Part shown: piece after piece, positions 26,548 through 34,931 of the stretch
Numbering within the stretch: position 1 is the stretch's first letter
How the letters are laid out: each line of letters begins with the position of its first letter
NCBI RefSeq assembly: GCF_004340465.1
Contig: NZ_SLVV01000001.1
Span: 410,119 to 474,118, forward strand
DNA: 64,000 nt
DNA from: Mesobacillus foraminis
GTDB lineage: Bacteria > Bacillota > Bacilli > Bacillales > Cytobacillaceae
Reading direction: 5' to 3'
Translations under genes and position numbers: made by a program
Notes under the pieces: generated by a model
Told to the model about the DNA's origin: nothing
Database searches by the model: none
Seen by the model: only the letters and a program-made list of their open reading frames with translations

Positions 26548-28555
26548 AGCCTTTTAAAATAACAACATCCTTGGCTTTCACCTTCAATTTCATTCCGGCT
26601 TCATATGTTTGGTTATCGAGCAAAGAATGGTATGTTTTGGGCAGGGCAATTTCTCTTTCCTCTTCGGCATGGTTGAGCACAAAAGTAAAGATCTCGTCCC
26701 CTTTCTTCCTTTCTGTGATTTCAACCCCTTCGCCAGACTCAATCTTGCAAGCTATTTCGTAGTTGCTGGCTGTTTGTTTAAATAACTTCTTTAAAAAATC
26801 CAGATCAGGGTAGCTGGCTATATACCAGGCTTCTCCACCGCCAAACTTGTTCCTGGTAACAGCCGGTGTATTCGCATAGAAGTCTTTTCCGTATGTACCT
26901 ATGGTCTCTGCCCCTAATGTTTTCACTACATCAAAGATCATGTTGCATGGATATTCTCCTTTTAATTCACCTGACTCCACACATATACTGTTAAAGTCCT
27001 GGGGAAGTAAGGTATCGGTCTCATCAATCCTGATTCCCAGCAGTTTTTTGAACAGGCCTGGCCGGTCATCAAGAATCGCGTTATCATTTTCATCCACAAT
27101 CCCGCTCAAAAAGGTGGTAATGAAGGTTCCGCCTTTTGCTGTAAATTGTTCTGCTTTCTTATGGTAGTCATCCTTCACCATATGCAAGAGAGGTGCAATG
27201 ACAACATCATATTGATCCAGTTCGGTATCCGGCCCAATTACATCTACCGGAATATTTAAAGCAAACAAGGCTTTGTAAAAGTGAATCATGGTTTGCTGAT
27301 AGCTGATATGCCGGGACGGGCCATCGGAAATTTCCACTGCCCACCAGCTGTCCCAGTCGAATACCATCGCTACCCTTGCGCTTGTTTCCGAACCTGTAAG
27401 CTGGTCGCCTAACAATGACAGTTCTTCCCCCAGCTGCCTGGCCTCGATAAAAAACCTGGTATCATTGCGGCCGGCATGATTTATCAGCGCACCATGGTAT
27501 TTTTCGGAAGCCCCCTTTGACTGACGCATCTGGAAAAACAAAACCGAATCAGAACCATGAGCAATGGCCTGGTAGCTCCATAAACGCATGACTCCCGGCC
27601 TTTTTACAGGATTGATGTCCCTGCAGGCTGTCGTTGTAGGCGTCTGTTCCATCAACCAAAACGGCTGCCCGTTTTTTAATCCCCTCATCAAATCATGCGT
27701 CAGTGCCATTCGTGCTTCAGATTTCATATCCGGCGGATAATTATCCCAGGAGATGAAATCCAGATGCTTCGCCCATTTAAAATAATCCAGTGGCCTGTAC
27801 ATCCCCATAAAATTGGTTGTTACCGGGATAGCCGGTGTGATTTTATTCAGCTCTTCTTTCTCTGACAGGAAGTTATTCAGAAGACTGTCTGAATTAAAAC
27901 GCATATAGTCAAGGGTGATCCCCTGAAAAGCCGTTACATTCTCTCTCCCATAATGCTCGCTTAATGCATTAGGTACGACAATGTCATCCCAGTCATAGAA
28001 GTAGTGGGACCAAAACATGGTGTTCCAAGCTTCATTCAGTTTCTCGATTGTTCCATATTTATGATGAAGCCAGTTGCGGAATGCCTTTTCACAGTTTTCA
28101 CAATAACAAGACCCGCCATATTCGTTGTTGACATGCCAGGCAATGATGTTGTCATACCCCGCATATCTCTCCGCCATTTTTTGGGCCATCAGCCTTGAAT
28201 ATCCTTTATATACAGGACTGTTCGGGCATGAATTATGCCTCTGCCCAAATTTATGTTTCAGTCCCTGAAAATCTGTACGTGTTACTTCCGGGTACTTTCT
28301 GGCCATCCAGGCTGGATGGGCGGCTGTCCCGGTGGCAAGGCATACCTTTTTCCCCTCTTTATGCAATCGCTCCATAATTTTATCCATAAGGGAAAAATCG
28401 TACGTCTCCTCATCCTTTTGAATCATGGACCAGGAAAACACACCAACAGTCAGAGTATCTATATGTGCCTCCTCAAATAACGCCATGTCTTCCGACCAAA
28501 TCTCCTCAGGCCATTGTTCCGGGTTATAATCCCCGCCATAATGTATTTTGTTCAT
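26546..28555 (-). CDS. GH42 beta-galactosidase
   Basis: This 669-residue cytosolic glycoside hydrolase is of family 42. Its catalytic acid/base is E145 (WHVNNEYG) and its nucleophile E303 (FWLMEQTP). A zinc cluster is formed by C110, C150, C152 and C155 (GGSCYCENCEKAF). No signal peptide is present. GH42 enzymes release galactose, and some members act on arabinosides, so here it may clear side chains from imported hemicellulose oligosaccharides. GAAAGGAG precedes the ATG, and its start overlaps the end of the upstream YesL-type gene by 32 bases, so the two are translationally coupled. Confidence 0.93.
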   Translation of the reverse strand: MNKIHYGGDYNPEQWPEEIWSEDMALFEEAHIDTLTVGVFSWSMIQKDEETYDFSLMDKIMERLHKEGKKVCLATGTAAHPAWMARKYPEVTRTDFQGLKHKFGQRHNSCPNSPVYKGYSRLMAQKMAERYAGYDNIIAWHVNNEYGGSCYCENCEKAFRNWLHHKYGTIEKLNEAWNTMFWSHYFYDWDDIVVPNALSEHYGRENVTAFQGITLDYMRFNSDSLLNNFLSEKEELNKITPAIPVTTNFMGMYRPLDYFKWAKHLDFISWDNYPPDMKSEARMALTHDLMRGLKNGQPFWLMEQTPTTTACRDINPVKRPGVMRLWSYQAIAHGSDSVLFFQMRQSKGASEKYHGALINHAGRNDTRFFIEARQLGEELSLLGDQLTGSETSARVAMVFDWDSWWAVEISDGPSRHISYQQTMIHFYKALFALNIPVDVIGPDTELDQYDVVIAPLLHMVKDDYHKKAEQFTAKGGTFITTFLSGIVDENDNAILDDRPGLFKKLLGIRIDETDTLLPQDFNSICVESGELKGEYPCNMIFDVVKTLGAETIGTYGKDFYANTPAVTRNKFGGGEAWYIASYPDLDFLKKLFKQTASNYEIACKIESGEGVEITERKKGDEIFTFVLNHAEEEREIALPKTYHSLLDNQTYEAGMKLKVKAKDVVILKG

Positions 28556-29249
28556 ATGGACTCCTTTCTTCTACCCTTAAAAAGTTAAATTCAATATCTT
28601 TCAGAATCTCCCTTGTGTTCAGCATGATGAAAAAAGCAACGATACTGGAGACAAAAATAATTAGAAAATCGGTCGTCATCATGGAGGCAAATCCAACTAT
28701 GAATAAAATCAGCACGTTGCCGATTGAATTTTTAAATTTACGGAAGCTGTAATAAACAGACAGCTTGAGTAAGTCTATGATTCTAAATTTGTATAATGAA
28801 TTAATAGCCATAATGGTAATGGACAGTACGGACAGAAAAACAATCAGGAGTGAAATGATAATGGATAGGGCCTGGTTTGTACTGGATGCGGACTGCTGAA
28901 AATATTGCAGATCCACCATTAAAATAAAGTAGGCTGCCAGTATCGATATCCAAACTGCTAATGTTGTTTTTATACTAGATTTATATCCATGAATAAAATC
29001 AGACACAGGAGACAATTCTTTGGTTTTTAAGAGCTTATCCATTGAATAAAACAAGGCGGATATGGCCGGCCCAGAAGGAATCAGGGCTAATAAATATAAG
29101 CTGATATTGGAGAAATCCGGTTTTAGCGTCATGAAAAAACCGATAAAAACGGCGTTTGCCAAAACAAACAGAAGGTTTGTCATCAGTAGCCAATAAATAT
29201 AATTCGAAAATGTAAATAAGATTCCCTGCCCAAATTCTTTTCTTTCCAC
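28524..29249 (-). CDS. YesL-like (DUF624) membrane protein
   Basis: This hydrophobic protein of about 241 residues begins near VERKEFGQGILF, followed by five or six spans. The FGQG..F..NYIYW start and the LPSGPAISALFYS-like segment are typical of DUF624. GAAGGTGA lies seven bases before the GTG at 29249, which is why I start there rather than at 29348, inside a hairpin. It lies between the binding-protein gene and GH42. The function is unknown, but such proteins accompany sugar importers. It parallels the DUF624 gene of the other importer in this window. Confidence 0.78.
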   Translation of the reverse strand: MERKEFGQGILFTFSNYIYWLLMTNLLFVLANAVFIGFFMTLKPDFSNISLYLLALIPSGPAISALFYSMDKLLKTKELSPVSDFIHGYKSSIKTTLAVWISILAAYFILMVDLQYFQQSASSTNQALSIIISLLIVFLSVLSITIMAINSLYKFRIIDLLKLSVYYSFRKFKNSIGNVLILFIVGFASMMTTDFLIIFVSSIVAFFIMLNTREILKDIEFNFLRVEERSPYEQNTLWRGL

Positions 29250-29315
29250 TTGATCTTCACCTTCTTTGATGGTTTTCACGTTCGCGTTCCTGACTCTCCA
29301 GCTTAGTAAATCAGG

Positions 29316-29347
29316 CTGCCCCTCACTTTTGGGAAGGGGCAACCTCA
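29316..29347. other. Strong intercistronic hairpin after the binding-protein gene
   Basis: On the minus strand AGGTTGCCCCT pairs with AGGGGCAGCCT (one G-U pair). No T tract follows, so it probably protects the upstream binding-protein mRNA from 3' decay. Confidence 0.55.
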
Positions 29348-29353
29348 ATGCTG

Positions 29354-30982
29354 TTATTTATTCTTCTTATACTCTTTATAGGTTTTATTCGCAATCTCCA
29401 GATATTGATCTAACCCTTGACCTTTAAGTTCTTCAACAAATTTATCGAATTCCTTCAGGTCACGGTCTCCCATAATAAACTTCAGTGTATTTTGATCCGT
29501 GTAGTCTTTTAGCGGCGTGCTAAGCAAAGATACTTTTTCTCGATCCTGCACCGAATACGGGATTGGAGGATCTTGAGGAATCGTGGTTTTTGTTTTTGCC
29601 ATATCTTCCTGGAACTTCACTTCTTCCTCACTCATCATGGAATGCAGCAGCTCGGTCGTGCCTCCATAGGCGAATACTCCGCCAGAGAAACCATAGTCAA
29701 CACGTAAATCTTTGGTTCCTTCTGGATTTAAACCATTATAATTCACATCTTCAACAAGCTTCCTTACTCCGTTTTCTTTGGTAAAGGTTGTTCCCTCGAC
29801 TCCCCACTTGGCGAATTCCTGTCCTTCATCGCTATAATAGAGCCAGTCAATGAACTGCAGGATGGCTTCAAAGTTCTCGCTTTCCTTTGCCTTTGCAGAA
29901 ATCATTACACCGTTTTCCAGCCTGGAACCTCCCATAAGCTGCCCCGCAGGCCCACCTGGAACGGTAATTTTAGAAATGGAATATTTGCCTTTGCCCAGGG
30001 TTTTATCCATATCAGTTCGGTGAAGGTTGACCGTTTGAGAATTTCCATTGATAATGAAGGACTTGCCTGTAACAAATTTTTGGATGGCCTGATCATCTTC
30101 TTGTGTGAAGCTTTCTTTATCCAGAAGGCCTTCCTCTGTCAGTTTATGAAAATACTCAAGCATCTCTTTATATTCATTTGTCGTTGCAGCGTAGATGAAT
30201 TCGTCCTTGGATTCATCATAGGATAATCCGTTTCCGAATCCCCAGCCCGCTTTAGTTCCAAAGCCGGTTGCCGCGATGTTCAGCGTGCTGTTGAAAGTGA
30301 ACCTGTCTGAAAATGGCGTAACATCAGGATAGAGTTCTTTTAATTTTTTCATAGCGGTGTAAAGCTCATCCCAGGTTGCCGGGATTTCAATATTATGTTT
30401 CTCGAAGATATCGGTTCTGATCAGAAGCGTGTAATCCGGCCAAACCTCTTCATGCAGTCCCGGCAGCAGATAGTACTTCCCGTCGTTTTGTCTTAAGCCG
30501 TCGATTTCAGCTTCCAGATTCCATTTTTCAACCTTTTCCTTAAAATGCGGCATTTTGTCGATATAATCACTTACAGGCAGAATAGCACCAGAAGCGACGA
30601 ATGCCGATTCTTCTCCAGGATATGTTTTTGGAATGACAAGCGGTGCATCTCCCGAACTGATTAACAGGCTTCGTTTTTGCGGATAATCACTCAATGGCAC
30701 AAGGGTCGGCTTCAGCGTGACATTAGTGGTTTCTGTGATTTTCTCCCATAATAGCCAGTCCTTTTTATATGGATAAGTTGGCTGATCCATATATAGAATG
30801 GACAAATCAAATTTTTCCTCTGCTTTGAAGGTATCCCCTGCCTTATACCCTTCCATTGCTCCTTTTGATGTATTGCCCCCATCTTTTCCGGCAGACTCAT
30901 TGCTGCTGCAGCCCACCATAAGGGCAGCTGACAAACCGATTGCCCCCAGGCTGCTGAACAATCTTTTCATACCAATTCCCAT
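29354..30982 (-). CDS. Large oligosaccharide-binding lipoprotein (AguE/LipO-like)
   Basis: This lipoprotein has about 542 residues, starting MGIGMKRLF. The signal ends in the lipobox ALMVGC, so the Cys is lipidated and the protein faces outside. The size and the two-domain family-1 binding protein pattern fit the LipO/AguE group, larger than the 433-residue protein of the other importer. Its operon also encodes a GH67 enzyme and uxuAB, so it probably binds glucuronic-acid-decorated xylo-oligosaccharides like Geobacillus AguE. GGGGGAAAG precedes the ATG at 30982. The substrate is inferred from context. Confidence 0.88.
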   Translation of the reverse strand: MGIGMKRLFSSLGAIGLSAALMVGCSSNESAGKDGGNTSKGAMEGYKAGDTFKAEEKFDLSILYMDQPTYPYKKDWLLWEKITETTNVTLKPTLVPLSDYPQKRSLLISSGDAPLVIPKTYPGEESAFVASGAILPVSDYIDKMPHFKEKVEKWNLEAEIDGLRQNDGKYYLLPGLHEEVWPDYTLLIRTDIFEKHNIEIPATWDELYTAMKKLKELYPDVTPFSDRFTFNSTLNIAATGFGTKAGWGFGNGLSYDESKDEFIYAATTNEYKEMLEYFHKLTEEGLLDKESFTQEDDQAIQKFVTGKSFIINGNSQTVNLHRTDMDKTLGKGKYSISKITVPGGPAGQLMGGSRLENGVMISAKAKESENFEAILQFIDWLYYSDEGQEFAKWGVEGTTFTKENGVRKLVEDVNYNGLNPEGTKDLRVDYGFSGGVFAYGGTTELLHSMMSEEEVKFQEDMAKTKTTIPQDPPIPYSVQDREKVSLLSTPLKDYTDQNTLKFIMGDRDLKEFDKFVEELKGQGLDQYLEIANKTYKEYKKNK

Positions 30983-31041
30983 TTTCTTTCCCCCTGTTTT
31001 TTCATTTATATGGTAAAAAAGTAAAACCAAATTTGTTCTTC

Positions 31042-31911
31042 CTACTTCACCGACCCCAGCATGACACCGGTTACAAAATACTTTTGGACAAATGGATAAA
31101 TGGTCAAGATCGGCAGAATGGTAAGTACCATGGTCACAGACTTAATATTTGCGGCAATCTGGGTCAGATTATCCGCTGAGGTTGCTCCGGAGTTCATTCC
31201 GCTCGTAGCGCCCGCAATCATATTTCGTAAATAAATTGTTACAGGGAACAGCTCTTTTTGATCAAGGTATAAGAAAGCACTGAACCATGAATTCCAGTAG
31301 GCAACTGCATAAAAGAGGATCATGGTCGCAATGACCGCCTTACTTAGTGGCAAAATAATTTTTAGCAATATACCGTATTGATTTAAGCCATCGATCGAAG
31401 CAGCTTCTTCCAGTTCATCAGGCATATTTTCAAAAAAGGATTTCATGATGAGCATGTTATAGATGCTGATCGCGCCTGGAAGGACAATGGCCCACATTGT
31501 ATTTGCCATGCCAAGGCTGTTGATCAGGACGTAGTTAGGGATTAATCCGCCGTTAAAAAACATGGTGAAGACGGCGAATAGGGTTAATGGCCTGCGTCCA
31601 ATCAGGCGTTTTTTTGATAATGCATAGGCAAACATCGTGGTGAGCACCATGGATATGGCTGTGCCGACGACTGTATAAATCACCGTGTTTTTATAATTCG
31701 TCCAGAACATCGTATCCTTAATAACCGTTTTATAGGTTTCAACATTGAAGCCTCTCGGGAAAAGACTAACCTTTCCTGAATTGATGTAAGCCTCACTGCT
31801 GAAAGACTGTGCAACCACATTTATAAACGGATAGAGCGTTAAGAAGACGATCAGCAAAAGAATAATTGTGTTGAATACTTTAAAGATCTTGTATTGTATG
31901 GATTCCTTCAT
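31042..31911 (-). CDS. ABC importer permease, LplC/YtcP type (AguG-like)
   Basis: This 289-residue permease has six spans and the EAA loop ELEEAASIDGLNQYGILLKI (near residue 165). It starts with the SIQYKIFKVFNTIILLLIVF segment common to LplC-type permeases and ends VTGVMLGSVKG-like. AAGGAG precedes the ATG, 13 bases after the first permease gene. It forms the membrane channel with the LplB-type partner. As with the other importer, no ATPase gene is nearby. Confidence 0.9.
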   Translation of the reverse strand: MKESIQYKIFKVFNTIILLLIVFLTLYPFINVVAQSFSSEAYINSGKVSLFPRGFNVETYKTVIKDTMFWTNYKNTVIYTVVGTAISMVLTTMFAYALSKKRLIGRRPLTLFAVFTMFFNGGLIPNYVLINSLGMANTMWAIVLPGAISIYNMLIMKSFFENMPDELEEAASIDGLNQYGILLKIILPLSKAVIATMILFYAVAYWNSWFSAFLYLDQKELFPVTIYLRNMIAGATSGMNSGATSADNLTQIAANIKSVTMVLTILPILTIYPFVQKYFVTGVMLGSVK

Positions 31912-31924
31912 TACTGCTCACTCC

Positions 31925-32893
31925 TTACCAAAGGCTTCTTTCAGTCAGTTTGCGGGAAATTGAATTAGCTGTCAGGACCAGGATCAATCCAATCAGGGAT
32001 TCGAATAATCCAATTGCAGTTGCATAGCTGAAATTATTTGATTCAAGACCGATCCGGTATAAATAGGTCGAAATCACATCGGAAGTTTCATAGGTTAATG
32101 GGTTGTAAAGAAGCAGGACCTTCTCAAAACCAACGGCCATAAAACTGCCGATATTAAGTATTAAGAGTGTTACGATTGTCGGCAGTATTCCAGGAATGGT
32201 GATATGTAGAGTCTGCTTCCAGCGGTTGGCACCATCAATTTTTGCCGCCTCGTATAAAGAGTCATCAATCGTTGTAAGCGCCGCAAGGTAAAGAATGGCA
32301 CCCCAGCCCATCCCCTGCCAAATTTCAGAGCTGATATAAATCGTCCTGAACCACTCGGCCTGCTGCATAAAAGTGATCTTGCTTCCTGTAAAAAACTCCA
32401 CTAAGGCATTGATCGAGCCGTTAATTGCTGTCAGTTGGAGAATCATACCCGCAATGATGACGATCGAAAGAAAGTGAGGAAGATAAGAAGCTGTCTGCAC
32501 AAACTTCTTGAACTTTCTTGATTTAACCTCGTTTAGCAAAAGCGCAAAGATAATTGGCATCGGGAAGGTGAACAGAAGTCCCAGTCCTCCCAGCATCAAT
32601 GTATTTTTAAAGACATTCCAGAAAACCGGATCATTGATGAACATATTAAAATAGTGAAGGCCCACCCATTCTTCTCCATAGATATTGCCCCCTGGCATAA
32701 ACCTCCGGAATGCAATAACATTTCCAACCATGGGACCGTATTTAAAAATAAGCAAATAGATAATTGGCAAGATTAATAGTGTATAAAGCTGCCAGTCTTT
32801 GCGTATTTTTGCTGAAGCAATGGCCAGCTTGCTTTTCCTGGCTGTCTGTACAGTACCAGCAGCTGTATGTGATCTTACTACATCTGTTTCCAC
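31925..32893 (-). CDS. ABC importer permease, LplB type (AguF-like)
   Basis: The 322-residue permease has six spans and the EAA loop SLYEAAKIDGANRWKQTLHI (near residue 225). An N-terminal cytosolic tail of about 30 residues precedes the first span (LYTLLILPIIYLLIFKYGPM), typical of LplB. It begins at a GTG after GGAGGG. It is the first gene of the long glucuronate operon. The leader upstream is about 370 bases long and carries a cre box, two GntR-type motif copies and a large hairpin. Confidence 0.9.
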   Translation of the reverse strand: METDVVRSHTAAGTVQTARKSKLAIASAKIRKDWQLYTLLILPIIYLLIFKYGPMVGNVIAFRRFMPGGNIYGEEWVGLHYFNMFINDPVFWNVFKNTLMLGGLGLLFTFPMPIIFALLLNEVKSRKFKKFVQTASYLPHFLSIVIIAGMILQLTAINGSINALVEFFTGSKITFMQQAEWFRTIYISSEIWQGMGWGAILYLAALTTIDDSLYEAAKIDGANRWKQTLHITIPGILPTIVTLLILNIGSFMAVGFEKVLLLYNPLTYETSDVISTYLYRIGLESNNFSYATAIGLFESLIGLILVLTANSISRKLTERSLW

Positions 32894-32996
32894 TCAAACC
32901 CTCCACTCTTTGGTTGATGAATAATGAAAACCTGCGGCTATTGGATAATATGAAAGCCTGTGTAAAGGAACAAAGGATTCAAATCACGAAGCATAT

Positions 32997-33010
32997 ATAA
33001 AGCGCTTACT
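32997..33010 (-). promoter_or_regulatory. Candidate cre box in the importer leader
   Basis: On the minus strand AGTAAGCGCTTTAT keeps the AAGCGCTT core of the CcpA box. It lies between the promoter and the LplB-type start, about 110 bases before the start codon. Confidence 0.6.
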
Positions 33011-33065
33011 TTTTAATCAACCTCCTTCCGGTCAATCCAGGAAATAATGAAATCAAACTCAAAAG

Positions 33066-33184
33066 TATACTAGCAATAGTAGTATGGTAGAAAGCAGTAA
33101 ATGGAACCCCTTTCATTTTTTATTAAAAGGGGATTTGCTGCTTTGATTGGTATAACTCGACTACTAGATGTACTAGTATGGTAG
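33066..33184. promoter_or_regulatory. Two operator-like repeats flanking a long hairpin in the importer leader
   Basis: A 24-base element at 33161-33184 (ending TACTAGTATGGTAG) and one at 33067-33090 (ending TAGTAGTATGGTAG) match at 19 of 24 positions. The 3' half equals the motif upstream of the GntR gene at 23644-23657. Between them lies a hairpin (33091-33143) with arms AAAGCAG(T/C)AAAT and AAAGGGG/CCCCTTTT. Both motif copies are downstream of the predicted promoter, suggesting roadblock repression. Confidence 0.6.
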
Positions 33185-33271
33185 TAAAAGCCACTGAAGA
33201 TCTTATCGCAGCTTAATAAAGAATCCAACTGACAAGTGACTGTCTGTGTTTTCAATACTTGAGCTAAATTC

Positions 33272-33300
33272 ATTATAGCAACCGTCATATTGTTTGTCTA
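33272..33300 (-). promoter_or_regulatory. Sigma-A promoter of the glucuronate operon
   Basis: On the minus strand TAGACA (33300-33295) and TATAAT (33277-33272) are separated by 17 bases. It is the only good promoter between the Nif3-like gene and the importer genes. Confidence 0.75.
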
Positions 33301-33355
33301 CCGAATAAACAAAGATTTTTCATAGTTTTTTATTTTTTTAAAAAATTCCGCCTCA

Positions 33356-34156
33356 TCACATAATCTGAAACAGATTCCCGCTTTTAATATAGTGGACGGG
33401 TGTGTTGGCAAAAGTGGTTCTAACTTGTTCAGCCAGCAGCTGCATGCCTGGCTCCTCACTTGGTGCATGCCCCAAAAAGATCATCGCTTTGTGATTTCCC
33501 TGGTATGCGGAATCCCGAACATACTCGGGGGTCTCCCACTCGGGGCCTTCACCGGCTATAATTAAATCTACACCTTTGCCTTCAAAAAGCGGGATGGCAG
33601 TCTGTCCTCCTCCTCGATACCCTGCCAATAATCCAATTCGACTGCAGGTGGCCGATATATCCCCGGCAACTCGGACAAACGGGATTTCGAGTTTCTTCTT
33701 TATCAGACTTGCAAGTTCAGGCACAGTCGCACTTGGTATATGAACAATGGAGAAGGCAGCCGCGTTCTCTTCTATAAATGCATCCCATCCTAATTGAGCA
33801 ATCAACCCGGCCATAATTCCATCTGGCCGGTATTTGTGGATGTGGTCATGAAAACGGAAAATCGCCATCCCCTCCTGTTCAATCAGGCGGCGTTTCGCTT
33901 GGTACACAGGATCATTCTGAATATGTGAGATAGCTCCTTGGTGACTGTAGAAAGGATTTTCATGAGTAATGATCAGGTTCGCTCCCAGCTCTTTCGCGCG
34001 TTCAATCACGTACTGTGTAGCTATAAATGAAATAACAATGCCTTTCACCTCAGTGTTTGGCTCACCGAACAACAGTGAATCCACACTGGTTTCCAGCTCC
34101 CCGGCAGGTTTCGTTAGCTGTTTAATAACATCGTTAATGGTAGTTATGGAAATCAC
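33356..34156 (-). CDS. Nif3-like (DUF34) dinuclear-metal protein
   Basis: This 266-residue protein belongs to the Nif3/DUF34 family. The N-terminal metal-binding region shows LIITHENPFY (typical ITHHP is altered to THEN) and the RFHDHIHKYRPDGI segment. The C-terminal part has AGEGPEWE (usually TGE) and FLGHAPSEEPGM (usually GH..SE). The family is a predicted cyclohydrolase or hydrolase with unproven substrate. It starts at a GTG with a poor binding site (AGTAGGG directly upstream). It follows the CE4 and GH8 genes on the same strand, suggesting a link to sugar metabolism. Confidence 0.8.
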   Translation of the reverse strand: MISITTINDVIKQLTKPAGELETSVDSLLFGEPNTEVKGIVISFIATQYVIERAKELGANLIITHENPFYSHQGAISHIQNDPVYQAKRRLIEQEGMAIFRFHDHIHKYRPDGIMAGLIAQLGWDAFIEENAAAFSIVHIPSATVPELASLIKKKLEIPFVRVAGDISATCSRIGLLAGYRGGGQTAIPLFEGKGVDLIIAGEGPEWETPEYVRDSAYQGNHKAMIFLGHAPSEEPGMQLLAEQVRTTFANTPVHYIKSGNLFQIM

Positions 34157-34232
34157 CCCTACTATAGTAAAAGAATTGATTAGGAATCTTGTATTCTCCT
34201 AAATCTGGATTTTGTCTTATTTTCACTTGCAT

Positions 34233-34859
34233 TCAGGTGGCTGCCCTCAGCTCTAATAACTCGCTTACTGTCACCAGCTTGTACCCTTTAGACGAAAGCT
34301 CGCCAACCAGCATTCTAACAGCTTCTACCGTTTGCGAACGATTCCCGAACCCATCATGAAACAAAAGGACACTGCCATTCATGGCGTGTTTTCTTGATTT
34401 GCTCAAGATATGGTCCACGCCTGGCTGCTCCCAATCGAGAGCTTCCATGTTGAGGGCTCCTATTATGCTGTAGGATCGGCTATGAATGAGCGCAGATATT
34501 TTATGATCAAGATCCAGATAGGGCGGGCGAAAGGTAACTGGACGGGTTCCTGTCATATCCCGGATCAATTGCTCTGTCAACTGAACTTCCTTCTGACAAT
34601 CCTCCGGTGTAAGCGTGGTGAGTTTTGGATGGGTATAGGTATGATTGCCAATTTCATGCCCTTCCTTCGAAACAGCTGAGACTATGTCCGGATATTTTTT
34701 CATCTGTTCACCAATCATAAAGAATGTTGCCTTTCCCGATACCTCCCGGAACAGATCGAGAATCTGCGGGGTGTAGACTGGATTAGGCCCATCGTCAAAG
34801 GTAATCGCTATGGCTTTATGCCTGGTATCAACTTGATTAATTATTTTTGGAATGCTCAT
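34233..34859 (-). CDS. Cytosolic CE4-type polysaccharide deacetylase
   Basis: This 208-residue NodB-domain enzyme has the CE4 motifs TFDDGP (D22, D23), NHTYTHP (H73, H77), FRPPYLDLD and LLFHD. It starts MSIPKIINQVDTRHKAIAITFDD with no signal peptide or membrane anchor, so it should act in the cytosol. GGAAGGAGG precedes the ATG at 34859. It lies between the GH8 exo-oligoxylanase and a Nif3-like gene. Removing O-acetyl groups from imported acetyl-xylo-oligosaccharides is a reasonable inference. Confidence 0.85.
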   Translation of the reverse strand: MSIPKIINQVDTRHKAIAITFDDGPNPVYTPQILDLFREVSGKATFFMIGEQMKKYPDIVSAVSKEGHEIGNHTYTHPKLTTLTPEDCQKEVQLTEQLIRDMTGTRPVTFRPPYLDLDHKISALIHSRSYSIIGALNMEALDWEQPGVDHILSKSRKHAMNGSVLLFHDGFGNRSQTVEAVRMLVGELSSKGYKLVTVSELLELRAAT

Positions 34860-34931
34860 ATGCTTCCCTCCTTCCAACATTAAGTTTTGAGTTTTAAGGC
34901 ACTCATAGAACTCTCATAAAAACAATAAGTT

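Noticed and set aside
33070-33288. 72-codon minus-strand frame in the importer leader
   Set aside because: It overlaps the predicted promoter, hairpin and operator motifs and has no ribosome binding site.
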